From Clostridium sp. (GTDB lineage Bacteria > Bacillota > Clostridia > Lachnospirales > Lachnospiraceae), in the NCBI GenBank assembly GCA_023664385.1, contig JAMPFU010000013.1, positions 1 through 47,949 on the forward strand: DNA of 47,949 bases, given 5' to 3'. Under the pieces are notes generated by a model, which worked only from the letters and a program-made list of their open reading frames with translations, was not told the DNA's origin and searched no databases. Positions 15,353 through 23,037 of the stretch are shown piece after piece (position 1 is the stretch's first letter; the number at the start of each line of letters is the position of its first letter). The position numbers and the translations under genes were made by a program.

Positions 15353-15934
15353 TTACAATACTTCCTTAATCATTCTAAGCGCCTTGCCTCTGTGGCTGAT
15401 TTTATTTTTCTCCTCCGGGTCAAGCTCTGCCGTTGTTTTTCCATATTCAGGAACAAAGAAAATCGGGTCATACCCAAATCCATTTTCACCTGCCGGCTCG
15501 TGTGCAATTGTTCCCTCAATTGTTCCACGCCTCGTTTCAACCCTGCCATCAGGCCAAGCTGCAGCTATGGCACATACAAACCTTGCCGTCCGCTCCTCCT
15601 TAGGAAGCCCCTCCAGCTTGTCCATTATGATTTTGTTCTTTACGGAATACGGGGTATCAACGCCCTCAAATCTTGCGGAATAAATCCCAGGTGCACCATC
15701 CATGGCATCCACCTCAAGCCCGCTGTCATCTGCAAGCACAAGACAGCCTGCAATTTTGCTGATTGCTTTCGCCTTAATAATTGCATTTTCTTCAAACGTG
15801 CTTCCGTCCTCAACAATATCCACGTCTATTCCTGCCTCTTTCATGGACAAAATCTCGTAATCCGTATCAGCAAGTATCATTCTGATTTCCTTCATTTTAT
15901 CTTTGTTTCCTGTCGCAAATATTAATCGTTCCAT
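15353..15934 (-). CDS. rdgB: RdgB/HAM1 non-canonical purine NTP pyrophosphatase
   Basis: The enzyme hydrolyses ITP, dITP and XTP to the monophosphates and so keeps deaminated purines out of nucleic acids. The product is about 193 residues. Hallmarks are A-T-G-N-x-x-K at the N-terminus, F-E-E-N-A-x-x-K-A, A-D-D-S-G-L-x-V-D-A-x-x-G-x-P-G-I-Y-S-A-R-F, G-F-G-Y-D-P-I-F and S-H-R-G-K-A. The ATG at 15932-15934 is chosen because an AGGA site precedes it; a GTG four codons earlier lies within that site. It sits between the secreted protease and YfcE genes. Confidence 0.96.
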   Translation of the reverse strand: MERLIFATGNKDKMKEIRMILADTDYEILSMKEAGIDVDIVEDGSTFEENAIIKAKAISKIAGCLVLADDSGLEVDAMDGAPGIYSARFEGVDTPYSVKNKIIMDKLEGLPKEERTARFVCAIAAAWPDGRVETRRGTIEGTIAHEPAGENGFGYDPIFFVPEYGKTTAELDPEEKNKISHRGKALRMIKEVL

Positions 15935-15989
15935 ATCCTTCCTCACAATCTTAAAATTTTTTAGGCAATTGCGAAACTTAGCGGTTTCA

Positions 15990-17693
15990 TTACCTATTAT
16001 TTGTAAATGCTTTCAGGCACACATTACAGTTTTCAGTTTCCTCGGCACTATGCCACATTTCACCATAAAGACTAATATATCCCTGTCCATCAGATATATC
16101 AAAATTACTTGTTCTCTCATCATCAGGAACAGCGTATTCTATCGCAATCGGATGAATTGCGCCCGGTGTTTTTATTCTGACAACAACCGCAAAGGTTTCA
16201 TTGTCCCCAAGCTCTACCGGTTTCGGAAATTTCACCGTATAATATCCCGCATATTTCGTGCTTCCTGCTGTTACGGACTGCTTTTTGTCAAAGGATTTCG
16301 CATCCTCAAACTCATTTACCACATACACCTCAAACTCAGTGTCCTTCCCTGTGGCATAAAATGAAACCGCAGAAAGCTCCTCCCCGCTGCCTGCCGTATA
16401 TACATTGGCAAAATAAGCTTCTTCCTTTCCAAATCCCATTTGACCGACCCAGCCCAAAAGGTCAGACTGATATATGTTATCAAAATTATCCGCACTTCCT
16501 ACCCTTGTGTAGACTACCGACTTCTTGCATATATTTTTATCGCAATAGGAAACATAGAAATATCCATCCTCGCCAAATGCCTCTCCCCAGCTATTCTTAC
16601 ATATAAATGCTCCGTCTTCTGCCGGCTGCATTGTAAAATTTTCCTTCGGATAATTGTCGTCCCAGCCAACGATTACAACATCATGGTTCGGCTCCTCATC
16701 CCCATCATAATAATAAGAATATTTTTCCTCTGAATAATACTGCGATACGCTGTCCACATATTCCATTTGAAGATATAGTGAGGTTTCTATTGCACCATAT
16801 CTGTAAACGGCGCTCTTTATGGTTTCTATGTCCTTCTCATTTATGACAAGCGCCTCCTCCAAATGTAAAACGGCTTCAAGACTGGAATCGCTTACGCCGT
16901 CTCCATAGGGGTCGTCCTTCTCAAAAACAGGTCCCTGCCATGCGGCAAGATAAGCAATACTCATTGTATGCTCTCCACCCCTGTTAATGTCAAGGTCATA
17001 GCTGTTACAAAGCGTCATATGATCCGTAGAATATATCTCATACCTTTTAGGCATAACCGTAGTTTCAAGCGCCCCAAGAGATGCGAAAGCCCAGCAGGTT
17101 CCGTATCTTCCCTGATCCCTGACAGGCGTTACCCGTCCATAATCTCTCATGTCATATGACTCCGGCAGCTTTTTCTCCTCAGCTACAAGCTCTAAATCAA
17201 CCCACTGCTCATCAAAATAATAATTCACTTTGTAGCTTAAATATTCTGCAATATCGTCAACAGGCACAAACAGCTTATTTCCGTCTAAATATACCATGCT
17301 GCCCAGCCCTATTTTTTTATAGCCGTTTACGGTTGCCTCATTGGAGCCTACCTGCATATCGATATGGCTGTCGCCCTTCATGATAATAACATTGCCATTG
17401 CTGTACACAAGCACGGAGCACGACAAGAGACTTCTTAAAAAATCCCCCTCAACCATAAGACGCATATCGTCACTCACATAAAATTCGTATCCCATATTCA
17501 TTACACTGCTTCCCATAACAGTGTATGTGGTATCCTCCTCATTCAGGCGCGCCACAAGACTAAGCTCAAAATTCGCTGCATGCTTTTGAAAATCAGGCGC
17601 CTTATCTATGGTTACAACAGGTGTCTTACTCAACAAATATGTAATTGCAACAAGTGTCAGAAGCACTGCTAATGTAGTGCATATTTTCCTCAT
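15990..17693 (-). CDS. Secreted papain-like (C1 family) cysteine protease
   Basis: A 567-residue protein with an N-terminal hydrophobic signal or anchor (residues 5-22) that lacks a lipobox. Residues about 40-170 resemble a copper-amine-oxidase-N-like domain (V-Y-L-D-G-N-K-L-F-V-P-V-D-D-I-A-E-Y-L). The protease domain starts at L-P-E-S-Y-D-M-R and contains the catalytic blocks D-Q-G-R-Y-G-T-C-W-A-F-A-S (Cys), N-H-D-V-V-I-V-G-W-D-D (His) and K-N-S-W-G-E-A-F-G-E-D-G-Y-F (Asn). The last 150 residues form a beta-rich domain like the lectin-like domain seen on clostridial C1 proteases. It should act outside the membrane on proteins or peptides. It starts 11 bases after the RlmL-type gene, and its own ribosome site is weak, suggesting coupling. 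Confidence 0.92.
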   Translation of the reverse strand: MRKICTTLAVLLTLVAITYLLSKTPVVTIDKAPDFQKHAANFELSLVARLNEEDTTYTVMGSSVMNMGYEFYVSDDMRLMVEGDFLRSLLSCSVLVYSNGNVIIMKGDSHIDMQVGSNEATVNGYKKIGLGSMVYLDGNKLFVPVDDIAEYLSYKVNYYFDEQWVDLELVAEEKKLPESYDMRDYGRVTPVRDQGRYGTCWAFASLGALETTVMPKRYEIYSTDHMTLCNSYDLDINRGGEHTMSIAYLAAWQGPVFEKDDPYGDGVSDSSLEAVLHLEEALVINEKDIETIKSAVYRYGAIETSLYLQMEYVDSVSQYYSEEKYSYYYDGDEEPNHDVVIVGWDDNYPKENFTMQPAEDGAFICKNSWGEAFGEDGYFYVSYCDKNICKKSVVYTRVGSADNFDNIYQSDLLGWVGQMGFGKEEAYFANVYTAGSGEELSAVSFYATGKDTEFEVYVVNEFEDAKSFDKKQSVTAGSTKYAGYYTVKFPKPVELGDNETFAVVVRIKTPGAIHPIAIEYAVPDDERTSNFDISDGQGYISLYGEMWHSAEETENCNVCLKAFTNNR

Positions 17694-17704
17694 TTATATG
17701 TAAC

Positions 17705-18874
17705 TCACTTTCTTGGTGGTTTCGGTCCCATAAACTGGTAATAATAGGACTTTATCATGCCGTTATATATCTTTCTGTTTTTATCTGCTTTTCGTCCAAT
17801 GTGCCTTTCAGCGTCCTCCCACGAGGTAATAAGATACATGGACCAGTCGGAAAGCTCTTGAAAGCTCTCGCCTAATGTTCTGTAAAGTGCAGGAAGCGCT
17901 GCCTTATCCTCAAGCCTCTCCCCATATGGCGGATTTGTAATGATAAATCCATAATGCTTCGGGTGCCTTAAATCCTTCACATCCCTTGCCTGAAAATGAA
18001 TATGGTTGTCCACGCCTGCCGCTCTCGCATTTGCCATGGCACATTTAATAATATCCGCATCAATATCGTAGCCCTGTATATTCATTTCCACATCATGCCT
18101 TATAACATCATGCGCCTCATCATAGGCGTCCTGCCATATTTTTTCCCTGATAAGCTTATTCCATGCTTTAGCCGCAAACTCCCTGTTCATGCCGGGAGCA
18201 ATATTTGCGCCCATAAGCGCCGCCTCAATTGGAAATGTGCCGCTTCCGCAAAAAGGATCTACAAGAATCCTGTCCATGTGCCATGGTGTAAGCATAATCA
18301 GTGCCGCTGCAAGCGTCTCCGACAATGGTGCCTTTCCCACAAGCTGTCTGTAGCCTCTCTTATGCAAGGACACGCCAGATGTATCAATTCCAATCGTAAC
18401 CATATCCTTATAAATGAACACACGGATTGGATATTCGTCCCCATCCTCAGCAAAATGATTCACTCTATAGGTCTGCTTCATGCGCTCGACAACCGCTTTT
18501 TTTACAATGGATTGAATCGCGCTTCCCGAAAAAAGGGCACTTTTATTTGTCGTTGCCTTCGTAACCCAAAATTTAGCGTCCCTCGGAAGTATTTTCTCCC
18601 ATTCAATTGCTCTTGTCTCCTCAAAAAGCTCATCAAAGGTTTCAGCCTGAAAGCTGCCCATTTTAAGCAGGATTCTCTCTGCTGTCCTTATAAAAATATT
18701 TGCCCTTGGGATTGCCGTCTCATCACCACGAAAGGTAATCCGTCCATCCTGCGTGGAAACAATTTCATATCCAAGTCCAATAATCTCTTTTTTTAAAACA
18801 GCCTCCAGCCCAAAATGGCAGGGCGCAATTAATTCATAAGACGCCTCATCAGCTTTTCTTATATCACGATCCAT
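17705..18874 (-). CDS. THUMP-domain RNA methyltransferase, RlmL/YpsC type
   Basis: About 389 residues. The N-terminal part (about 10-165) has the ferredoxin-like and THUMP arrangement, with H-F-G-L-E-A-V-L-K-K-E and later G-V-S-L-H-K-R-G-Y-R. The methyltransferase part has P-L-S-E-T-L-A-A-A, the SAM-binding D-P-F-C-G-S-G-T-F-P-I-E, and the catalytic N-P-P-Y-G-E-R typical of N2-guanine enzymes. Homologues methylate guanine in 23S rRNA. It lacks the second methyltransferase domain of the long E. coli RlmL. ATG 18872-18874 follows GTGAGG; an upstream GTG overlaps that site and is not used. It heads the operon that ends with YfcE. Confidence 0.93.
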   Translation of the reverse strand: MDRDIRKADEASYELIAPCHFGLEAVLKKEIIGLGYEIVSTQDGRITFRGDETAIPRANIFIRTAERILLKMGSFQAETFDELFEETRAIEWEKILPRDAKFWVTKATTNKSALFSGSAIQSIVKKAVVERMKQTYRVNHFAEDGDEYPIRVFIYKDMVTIGIDTSGVSLHKRGYRQLVGKAPLSETLAAALIMLTPWHMDRILVDPFCGSGTFPIEAALMGANIAPGMNREFAAKAWNKLIREKIWQDAYDEAHDVIRHDVEMNIQGYDIDADIIKCAMANARAAGVDNHIHFQARDVKDLRHPKHYGFIITNPPYGERLEDKAALPALYRTLGESFQELSDWSMYLITSWEDAERHIGRKADKNRKIYNGMIKSYYYQFMGPKPPRK

Positions 18875-18990
18875 ATTTTTCCTCACTTAATCTGCAAAAT
18901 ACCACAAATATCATTGTAAAGTCACAACACACGCCAGTCAAGTGATAATAATTACCTATTTTATTGGGAAAGAGACCATTTCTTTTATGC

Positions 18991-19056
18991 AAAATTTTAG
19001 GGCTGCATACACAAGGCGAGCCACATGGGTAGTGTCAGCCTGTATATGCCAGCCCC
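18991..19056 (-). terminator. Terminator after the rhodanese gene
   Basis: On the minus strand an 18-base arm (19038-19055, GGGCTGGCATATACAGGC) pairs imperfectly with GCCTTGTGTATGCAGCCC (19000-19017) and is followed by TAAAATTTTG. It lies a few bases after the rhodanese stop codon. Confidence 0.6.
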
Positions 19057-19062
19057 GTTATC

Positions 19063-19380
19063 CTATGCTTCCTTTGACGGTTTCGTAAGCGGTCCCTTAT
19101 ATTCTTTAAGACCCCCGATAGCATTTATAACACGAAAGCCTCTCTCTGCAAGAAGCTTTGCTCCAAGTGAGCTTTTTCCTGAATTTTCGCAGTACAGTAT
19201 CAACACCTTTGTCTTAGGCAGAGAATACTGTTTGCTCTGTATATCCTCCAGAGGCAGATTAATAGCCATAGGGATATGTCCCTTGGCGAATTCACTACTG
19301 CTTCTTACGTCTACTATTATTCCTCCATAGTTAAGTGCTTCACTTAGAATATTTCTAATATTTATATTATGAAACCTCAA
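19063..19380 (-). CDS. Single-domain rhodanese-like protein
   Basis: Rhodanese domains carry sulfur or other groups on an active-site Cys. Here the core is G-G-I-I-V-D-V-R-S-S-S-E-F-A-K-G-H-I-P-M-A-I-N-L-P, then L-I-L-Y-C-E-N-S-G-K-S-S with the active Cys, and G-F-R-V-I-N-A-I-G-G-L at the end. The start is TTG at 19378-19380, nine bases after AGGGAGG, giving 105 residues, the normal size for one domain. An earlier in-frame start would add about 48 residues rich in Leu and Arg that do not look like a real protein. Its physiological partner is not visible. Confidence 0.82.
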   Translation of the reverse strand: MRFHNINIRNILSEALNYGGIIVDVRSSSEFAKGHIPMAINLPLEDIQSKQYSLPKTKVLILYCENSGKSSLGAKLLAERGFRVINAIGGLKEYKGPLTKPSKEA

Positions 19381-19522
19381 AAAGCTCCGCCTCCCTTTAT
19401 CTTTACTTATAGAATATTCAGACGAAAAATAAAGGTGCGAAAGAAGAAAATGCCTTTGACACTGCAGCGCAAATTTTAACAGGCTTCGCAACAAACGATT
19501 TGCTGTCAGGACATATCTTAAC

Positions 19523-19562
19523 AAATAAAAACGCCACAGCAGGGAATATCCAAGCCATGGCG
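19523..19562 (-). terminator. Terminator after the Asn-rich small gene
   Basis: On the minus strand CGCCATGGC (19554-19562) pairs with GCTGTGGCG (19532-19540) with two wobble pairs, and TTTTTATTT follows. Confidence 0.7.
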
Positions 19563-19613
19563 CCTTTGTTTCTTTAATTCATACTACAGTGTAAACTACA
19601 CTGACGTCTCAGA

Positions 19614-19766
19614 CTAATAGCAGTTATTGCTGTTTGAAGAATTAGAAGAATTCTTCTGTGAATTATTCTTCTGGCTGTTAGTCTGGTTGCTCTGATTATT
19701 CTGATTGTTCTGAGCATTGTTTGATGAATTGTTCTTTGTGTTGTTTGACTGATTATTCTGTGCCAT
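19614..19766 (-). CDS. Small Asn/Gln/Ser-rich protein
   Basis: A 50-residue protein starting at ATG 19764-19766, with a strong AGGAGG site five bases upstream. Nearly the whole chain is Asn, Gln, Ser, Lys and Thr (repeats of N-N-Q, S-N-N, Q-K-N), with no hydrophobic core, and it closes with N-N-C-Y. It has its own terminator and sits behind two perfect palindromes, so it is probably a real, separately expressed gene despite its low complexity. The composition is reminiscent of small spore-associated or extracellular-matrix proteins, but that is only a guess. Confidence 0.65.
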   Translation of the reverse strand: MAQNNQSNNTKNNSSNNAQNNQNNQSNQTNSQKNNSQKNSSNSSNSNNCY

Positions 19767-19803
19767 AACATCCTCCTGATTACGGGTTCTCCCCATATGT
19801 TTT

Positions 19804-19839
19804 CATCTGTTTAACAGATGTGACATAATTAATTATGTC
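19804..19839 (-). promoter_or_regulatory. Two adjacent perfect palindromes upstream of the Asn-rich gene
   Basis: CATCTGTT-T-AACAGATG (19804-19820) and the 18-bp GACATAATTAATTATGTC (19822-19839) lie one base apart, 38 to 73 bases before the start of the small gene and downstream of the lipoprotein gene. Neither is followed by a T-run. They look like operators or an mRNA leader structure. Confidence 0.5.
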
Positions 19840-19899
19840 CAACATCAAAAAATTTATACAGATGCACACACAAAACAAAAAAATATTTTTAACTTATCT

Positions 19900-20562
19900 C
19901 TATCTTCCTTCAAGATTATATCTAGTTATTTTTTCAAACTTCTCGTCTTCTACGCAAGAACACGAACAATGTAAATGAATATTTAATTCCGATAACCCTT
20001 CCTTATATTTTTCAGCCAATTCGTCAAACTTATCGATATCCTCCACAGAACTTTCTTTTACAAAAATATAAAAATGTATGTTGTAATATAAATAAGGCAG
20101 CCCTTCTTCACATGATATCAAATCATCAAAATTTTTTATAGACATGGGGTAAACGTCACTAAAATCAAAATTTGCATATAGCTTATATTCGGAAAAATGT
20201 TTGTCAGAATACTCACACATATATTCCTCAAAATCATCTAACATACGATACTGCACATAACTATCTGCATATGCATAGCTTCCGTCCTCCTCTTTAAAAC
20301 GCTGAACGCAAAAATACTCGTCGCGGCGACCATCTCCATCATAATCTGTTACCAATGTAAGCTCATCATAATCACCAATCCACTTATTGCCGCGCCTAAT
20401 ACTTGTATAACCAAATTTACGCCCATACTTCTCATACAAATAATCTTCCATTTCCCTAATAACTTCCTGATCTGTCTGTTTCTTTTTGCAACCGCATAAA
20501 CATAACAGCAGAACAAGGCACCCACCTATTAATATATATTTTACAAACCTCATTTTAGGCAT
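19900..20562 (-). CDS. Lipoprotein of unknown function
   Basis: About 220 residues. ATG 20560-20562 is chosen because GGGAGG lies nine bases before it. The N-terminus has Lys/Arg, a hydrophobic stretch (Y-I-L-I-G-G-C-L-V-L-L-L-C-L) and the lipobox L-C-G-C-K-K-K, so the protein should be lipid-anchored on the outer face of the membrane. The rest is strongly acidic and aromatic (D-Y-D-G-D-G-R-R-D-E-Y-F, which looks like a calcium-binding loop). A cluster H-C-S-C-S-C lies near the C-terminus. I do not recognise the family. The gene is preceded by a hairpin repeat and followed by the palindromes at 19804-19839. Confidence 0.82.
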   Translation of the reverse strand: MPKMRFVKYILIGGCLVLLLCLCGCKKKQTDQEVIREMEDYLYEKYGRKFGYTSIRRGNKWIGDYDELTLVTDYDGDGRRDEYFCVQRFKEEDGSYAYADSYVQYRMLDDFEEYMCEYSDKHFSEYKLYANFDFSDVYPMSIKNFDDLISCEEGLPYLYYNIHFYIFVKESSVEDIDKFDELAEKYKEGLSELNIHLHCSCSCVEDEKFEKITRYNLEGR

Positions 20563-20586
20563 TGCAAAAAACCTCCCAATAATCAA

Positions 20587-20640
20587 GGGGCTGTCGCAGC
20601 AAGGATTTATAGCGTATGTTTACCTGTCTGCGGCAGCCCC
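20587..20640 (-). repeat. GGGGCTGTCGCA-family hairpin, copy 2
   Basis: Arms GGGGCTGTCGCAG (20587-20599) and CTGCGGCAGCCCC (20628-20640), one wobble, loop of 28 bases. It lies after the glucose-6-phosphate isomerase gene, where it probably ends transcription on the minus strand, although the T-tract there (TTGATTATT) is weak. Confidence 0.7.
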
Positions 20641-20663
20641 CTCTTTTGAATTAAAACCCTATA

Positions 20664-22019
20664 TTATTTCTCAAGTCTTGCAAGAAGCTCCTTACGTCTC
20701 TCCTCATTGCCAGGCTTGCCGAGAAGTGCAAACATATTTTTCTTATAGCTTTCAACGCCCGGCTGGTTAAACGGATTTACGCCAAGAACATATCCACTGA
20801 TACCACATGCAAATTCAAACATATAGAACAGCTCTCCAAGTGATGCCTCATCGATTTTCTCCATATTCACAAGGATATTTGGAATACCACCGTCAACATG
20901 GGCAAGAATTGTTCCGTTCATGGCACATTTATTAACAAAATCAACAGACTTGCCCGTAAGGTAATTCAGTCCGTCAAGGTCAACAGGCTCCTCCTCCATG
21001 ATAACCTCAAGCTTAGGAGTTTTAACATTGATGACAGTTTCAAAATGGTTCTTTGTACCCTCCTGAATAAACTGTCCAAGGGAATGAAGGTCAGTAGTGA
21101 AATCAACGGCAGTTGGGAAGATACCCTTTCCGTCCTTTCCCTCACTTTCGCCGTAAAGCTGCTTCCACCATTCTGATACATAGTGAAGGGACGGCTCATA
21201 ATTTGCAAGAATTTCCATTCCAAGTCCCTTATTGTAAAGCACGTTACGGACTGCCGCATACTGCATTACATCGCTTGACTCGAAATCATTTGCGATACAA
21301 TACTCACGTGCATTTGCAGCACCTGCCATAAGAGCGTCAATGTCAGCACCGCTTACTGCTATCGGAAGGAGTCCTACAGCAGTGAGGACGGAGAAACGTC
21401 CGCCTACATCATCAGGAACAACAAATGTCTCGTAGCCTTCTTCCGTTGCAAGCGTCTTGAGGGCGCCCTTTGCAGCGTCAGTTGTCGCATAAATTCTCTT
21501 TGCCGCTTCTTCCTTGCCATACTTAGCCTCAAGCTTTTTCTTAAATATACGGAATGCAATTGCAGGCTCTGTGGTCGTGCCTGACTTTGAAATAACATTT
21601 ACTGAAAAATCCTTATCAGCCACGGCGTCCATGAGCTGTGAAAGATAAGTGCTGCTTATATTGTTTCCACAATAGTAAATCTCAGGCGTTTTTCTCACCG
21701 ACTTGTCCACCATGTTATAAAATCCATGTCTTAAAGCTTCAATTGCCGCCCTTGCTCCAAGATAGGAACCGCCTATGCCTATAACGATAAGTACGTCCGA
21801 ATCTCCTTGTATCTTTGCTGCCGCCTTCTTTATTCTTGCAAACTCATCCTTATCATAATTTACAGGAAGGTCAATCCAGCCAAGAAAATCATTTCCTGCA
21901 CCGGTCTTCTCAAGGAGGGTTTTCTTAGCAGCCACAACCTTCTCGGATATTGCCGCAACGTCTTCCTTAGAAGCCATAAACTCAGTGTTACTAAAATCAA
22001 ATTTGATTGTCTGTGCCAT
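20664..22019 (-). CDS. pgi: Glucose-6-phosphate isomerase
   Basis: A 451-residue cytoplasmic glycolytic enzyme that interconverts glucose 6-phosphate and fructose 6-phosphate. It shows the short bacterial form with two SIS folds: [40 protein letters not shown], and the C-terminal [15 protein letters not shown] with the catalytic Lys region. The ATG follows AAGGAGA. A good promoter lies just upstream (22052-22080). It appears to be a single-gene unit ended by the hairpin at 20587-20640. Confidence 0.97.
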   Translation of the reverse strand: MAQTIKFDFSNTEFMASKEDVAAISEKVVAAKKTLLEKTGAGNDFLGWIDLPVNYDKDEFARIKKAAAKIQGDSDVLIVIGIGGSYLGARAAIEALRHGFYNMVDKSVRKTPEIYYCGNNISSTYLSQLMDAVADKDFSVNVISKSGTTTEPAIAFRIFKKKLEAKYGKEEAAKRIYATTDAAKGALKTLATEEGYETFVVPDDVGGRFSVLTAVGLLPIAVSGADIDALMAGAANAREYCIANDFESSDVMQYAAVRNVLYNKGLGMEILANYEPSLHYVSEWWKQLYGESEGKDGKGIFPTAVDFTTDLHSLGQFIQEGTKNHFETVINVKTPKLEVIMEEEPVDLDGLNYLTGKSVDFVNKCAMNGTILAHVDGGIPNILVNMEKIDEASLGELFYMFEFACGISGYVLGVNPFNQPGVESYKKNMFALLGKPGNEERRKELLARLEK

Positions 22020-22051
22020 GTTTTTATCTCCTTATATTTTTTCTGTGTAAT

Positions 22052-22080
22052 ATTATACCTACTCTGTTATTTTTTTACAA
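22052..22080 (-). promoter_or_regulatory. Promoter of pgi
   Basis: On the minus strand TTGTAA (22075-22080), 17 bases, TATAAT (22052-22057), about 33 bases before the ATG. Confidence 0.8.
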
Positions 22081-22102
22081 GAAATTTATTACCGAAGGTT
22101 TT

Positions 22103-22435
22103 TTATCCAACCATTTTCCCAATCGCTTCTTCAACAGCAGCATTTAAGCTTTTTCCATGCTCAATAGCATACACGGCAATATTTCTGTGTAATTCCGGAC
22201 TAATTCGTACATTGAATGTCCCCTTATAAGACTGCTCAGGTTCTACATTCCGTTCCTTACAATCCTCTAAATATTCATCAATCACATTTCGGAAATCCTG
22301 TTCTAATTCTTTCACTGAATTCCCCTCATAAGACAACAGTGACTTTATTCCAATTACCTTTCCAAAAAGACAGCTATCTTCTTTTGAATATTCCACTGTT
22401 CCATTATAATTTTTATATGATAAAAGATTACTCAT
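22103..22435 (-). CDS. hicB: HicB-family antitoxin
   Basis: A 110-residue protein. The N-terminal part is the HicB RNase-H-like fold (Y-N-G-T-V-E-Y-S-K-E-D-S-C-L-F-G-K-V-I-G-I and V-K-E-L-E-Q-D-F). The C-terminal part is a ribbon-helix-helix-like DNA-binding segment (G-T-F-N-V-R-I-S-P-E-L-H, then S-L-N-A-A-V-E-E-A-I). The ATG at 22433-22435 follows AAAGG. HicB normally neutralises the mRNA-cleaving toxin HicA and represses their operon. Here only a broken hicA lies upstream, so this is an orphan antitoxin, which may still act as a repressor or protect against a HicA encoded elsewhere. Confidence 0.88.
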   Translation of the reverse strand: MSNLLSYKNYNGTVEYSKEDSCLFGKVIGIKSLLSYEGNSVKELEQDFRNVIDEYLEDCKERNVEPEQSYKGTFNVRISPELHRNIAVYAIEHGKSLNAAVEEAIGKMVG

Positions 22436-22565
22436 AATAATCCATCCTTTCTCAATTTCTCTATAACCTGATTCAAAACATATTGTTTTAATATTCCATC
22501 TCATCAAAAGTAAAATCTTTCGGTTTCTTTAATAGCCTATCTATTAATTTATCCTTTTTGCTCAT
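22436..22565 (-). pseudogene. hicA: Remnant of the hicA toxin gene
   Basis: The frame starts at ATG 22563-22565 after a strong AAGGAGA site and reads M-S-K-K-D-K-L-I-D-R-L-L-K-K-P-K-D-F-T-F and D-E-M-E-Y, the canonical HicA start, before TAA at 22488-22490. In another frame F-E-S-G-Y-R-E-I-E-K-G follows, which is the next conserved HicA block. The rest, including the catalytic-His region, is deleted up to the hicB start. The old promoter is still visible: TATAAT at 22585-22590 on the minus strand, and a TTGCA/TGCAA inverted repeat at 22599-22615 that could be the HicB operator. Confidence 0.75.
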
Positions 22566-22786
22566 ATACAATTCTCCTTTATATATTATATACCACTTTT
22601 GCAAAAAATATGCAACTATTTTTAGTTGCTATTAGGGTTTTTAAGAGCAAAGCGTCCTCAATGCTGTAATTCATCATAGTACCAAGTACACTAACAATCA
22701 TCCTATGGCATATAAACAGTATGCAAAAGTGACTATAAAATGCTTCACGTCTCTTTTAAATTTCTTTAAAATTATTTACACTCCTC

Positions 22787-22815
22787 TTGATTCCTTCTAA
22801 TGTGTGTGATATAGT
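22787..22815 (+). promoter_or_regulatory. Promoter upstream of the helix-turn-helix relic and the R-M-S gene
   Basis: TTGATT (22787-22792), 17 bases, TATAGT (22810-22815) with TG one base before the -10. It is the only clear promoter ahead of the type IIG-like gene at 23038. Confidence 0.7.
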
Positions 22816-22844
22816 AATATTAAATAATAGGGGTAGTGTGTCTA

Positions 22845-23037
22845 ATGGACAATAAAATTTTAATGGTAGCTCAATCAGCAACATACCTGCAAGTTTCTGA
22901 AAAGACCGTTTTAAAGTGGATAAAAAATGATAAGCTCATTGCGTTACAAGTTGGACGTATGTATTGAATTAGACTTTCTGAATATTAATGCGTACCTTGC
23001 TGCTAACTCAATATGGAAGAAAAGGGGTAAAGGTAAA
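22845..23037 (+). pseudogene. Excisionase-like helix-turn-helix protein, broken
   Basis: From ATG 22845 the frame gives a MerR/excisionase-type domain: A-T-Y-L-Q-V-S-E-K-T-V-L-K-W-I-K-N-D-K-L and V-G-R-M-Y, then TGA at 22965-22967 where these proteins have Arg (a CGA codon would fit). I-R-L-S-E-Y follows in the same frame, then one extra base near 22987 moves the remaining N-A-Y-L-A-A-N-S into the frame of the next gene, into which it runs without a stop. Such proteins often precede type I-like restriction genes and could have regulated this one. Confidence 0.75.

Noticed and set aside
22103-22565. An in-frame HicA-HicB fusion
   Set aside because: The HicA start at 22565 and the HicB start at 22435 are 130 bases apart and so in different frames; the HicA frame stops at 22488-22490.
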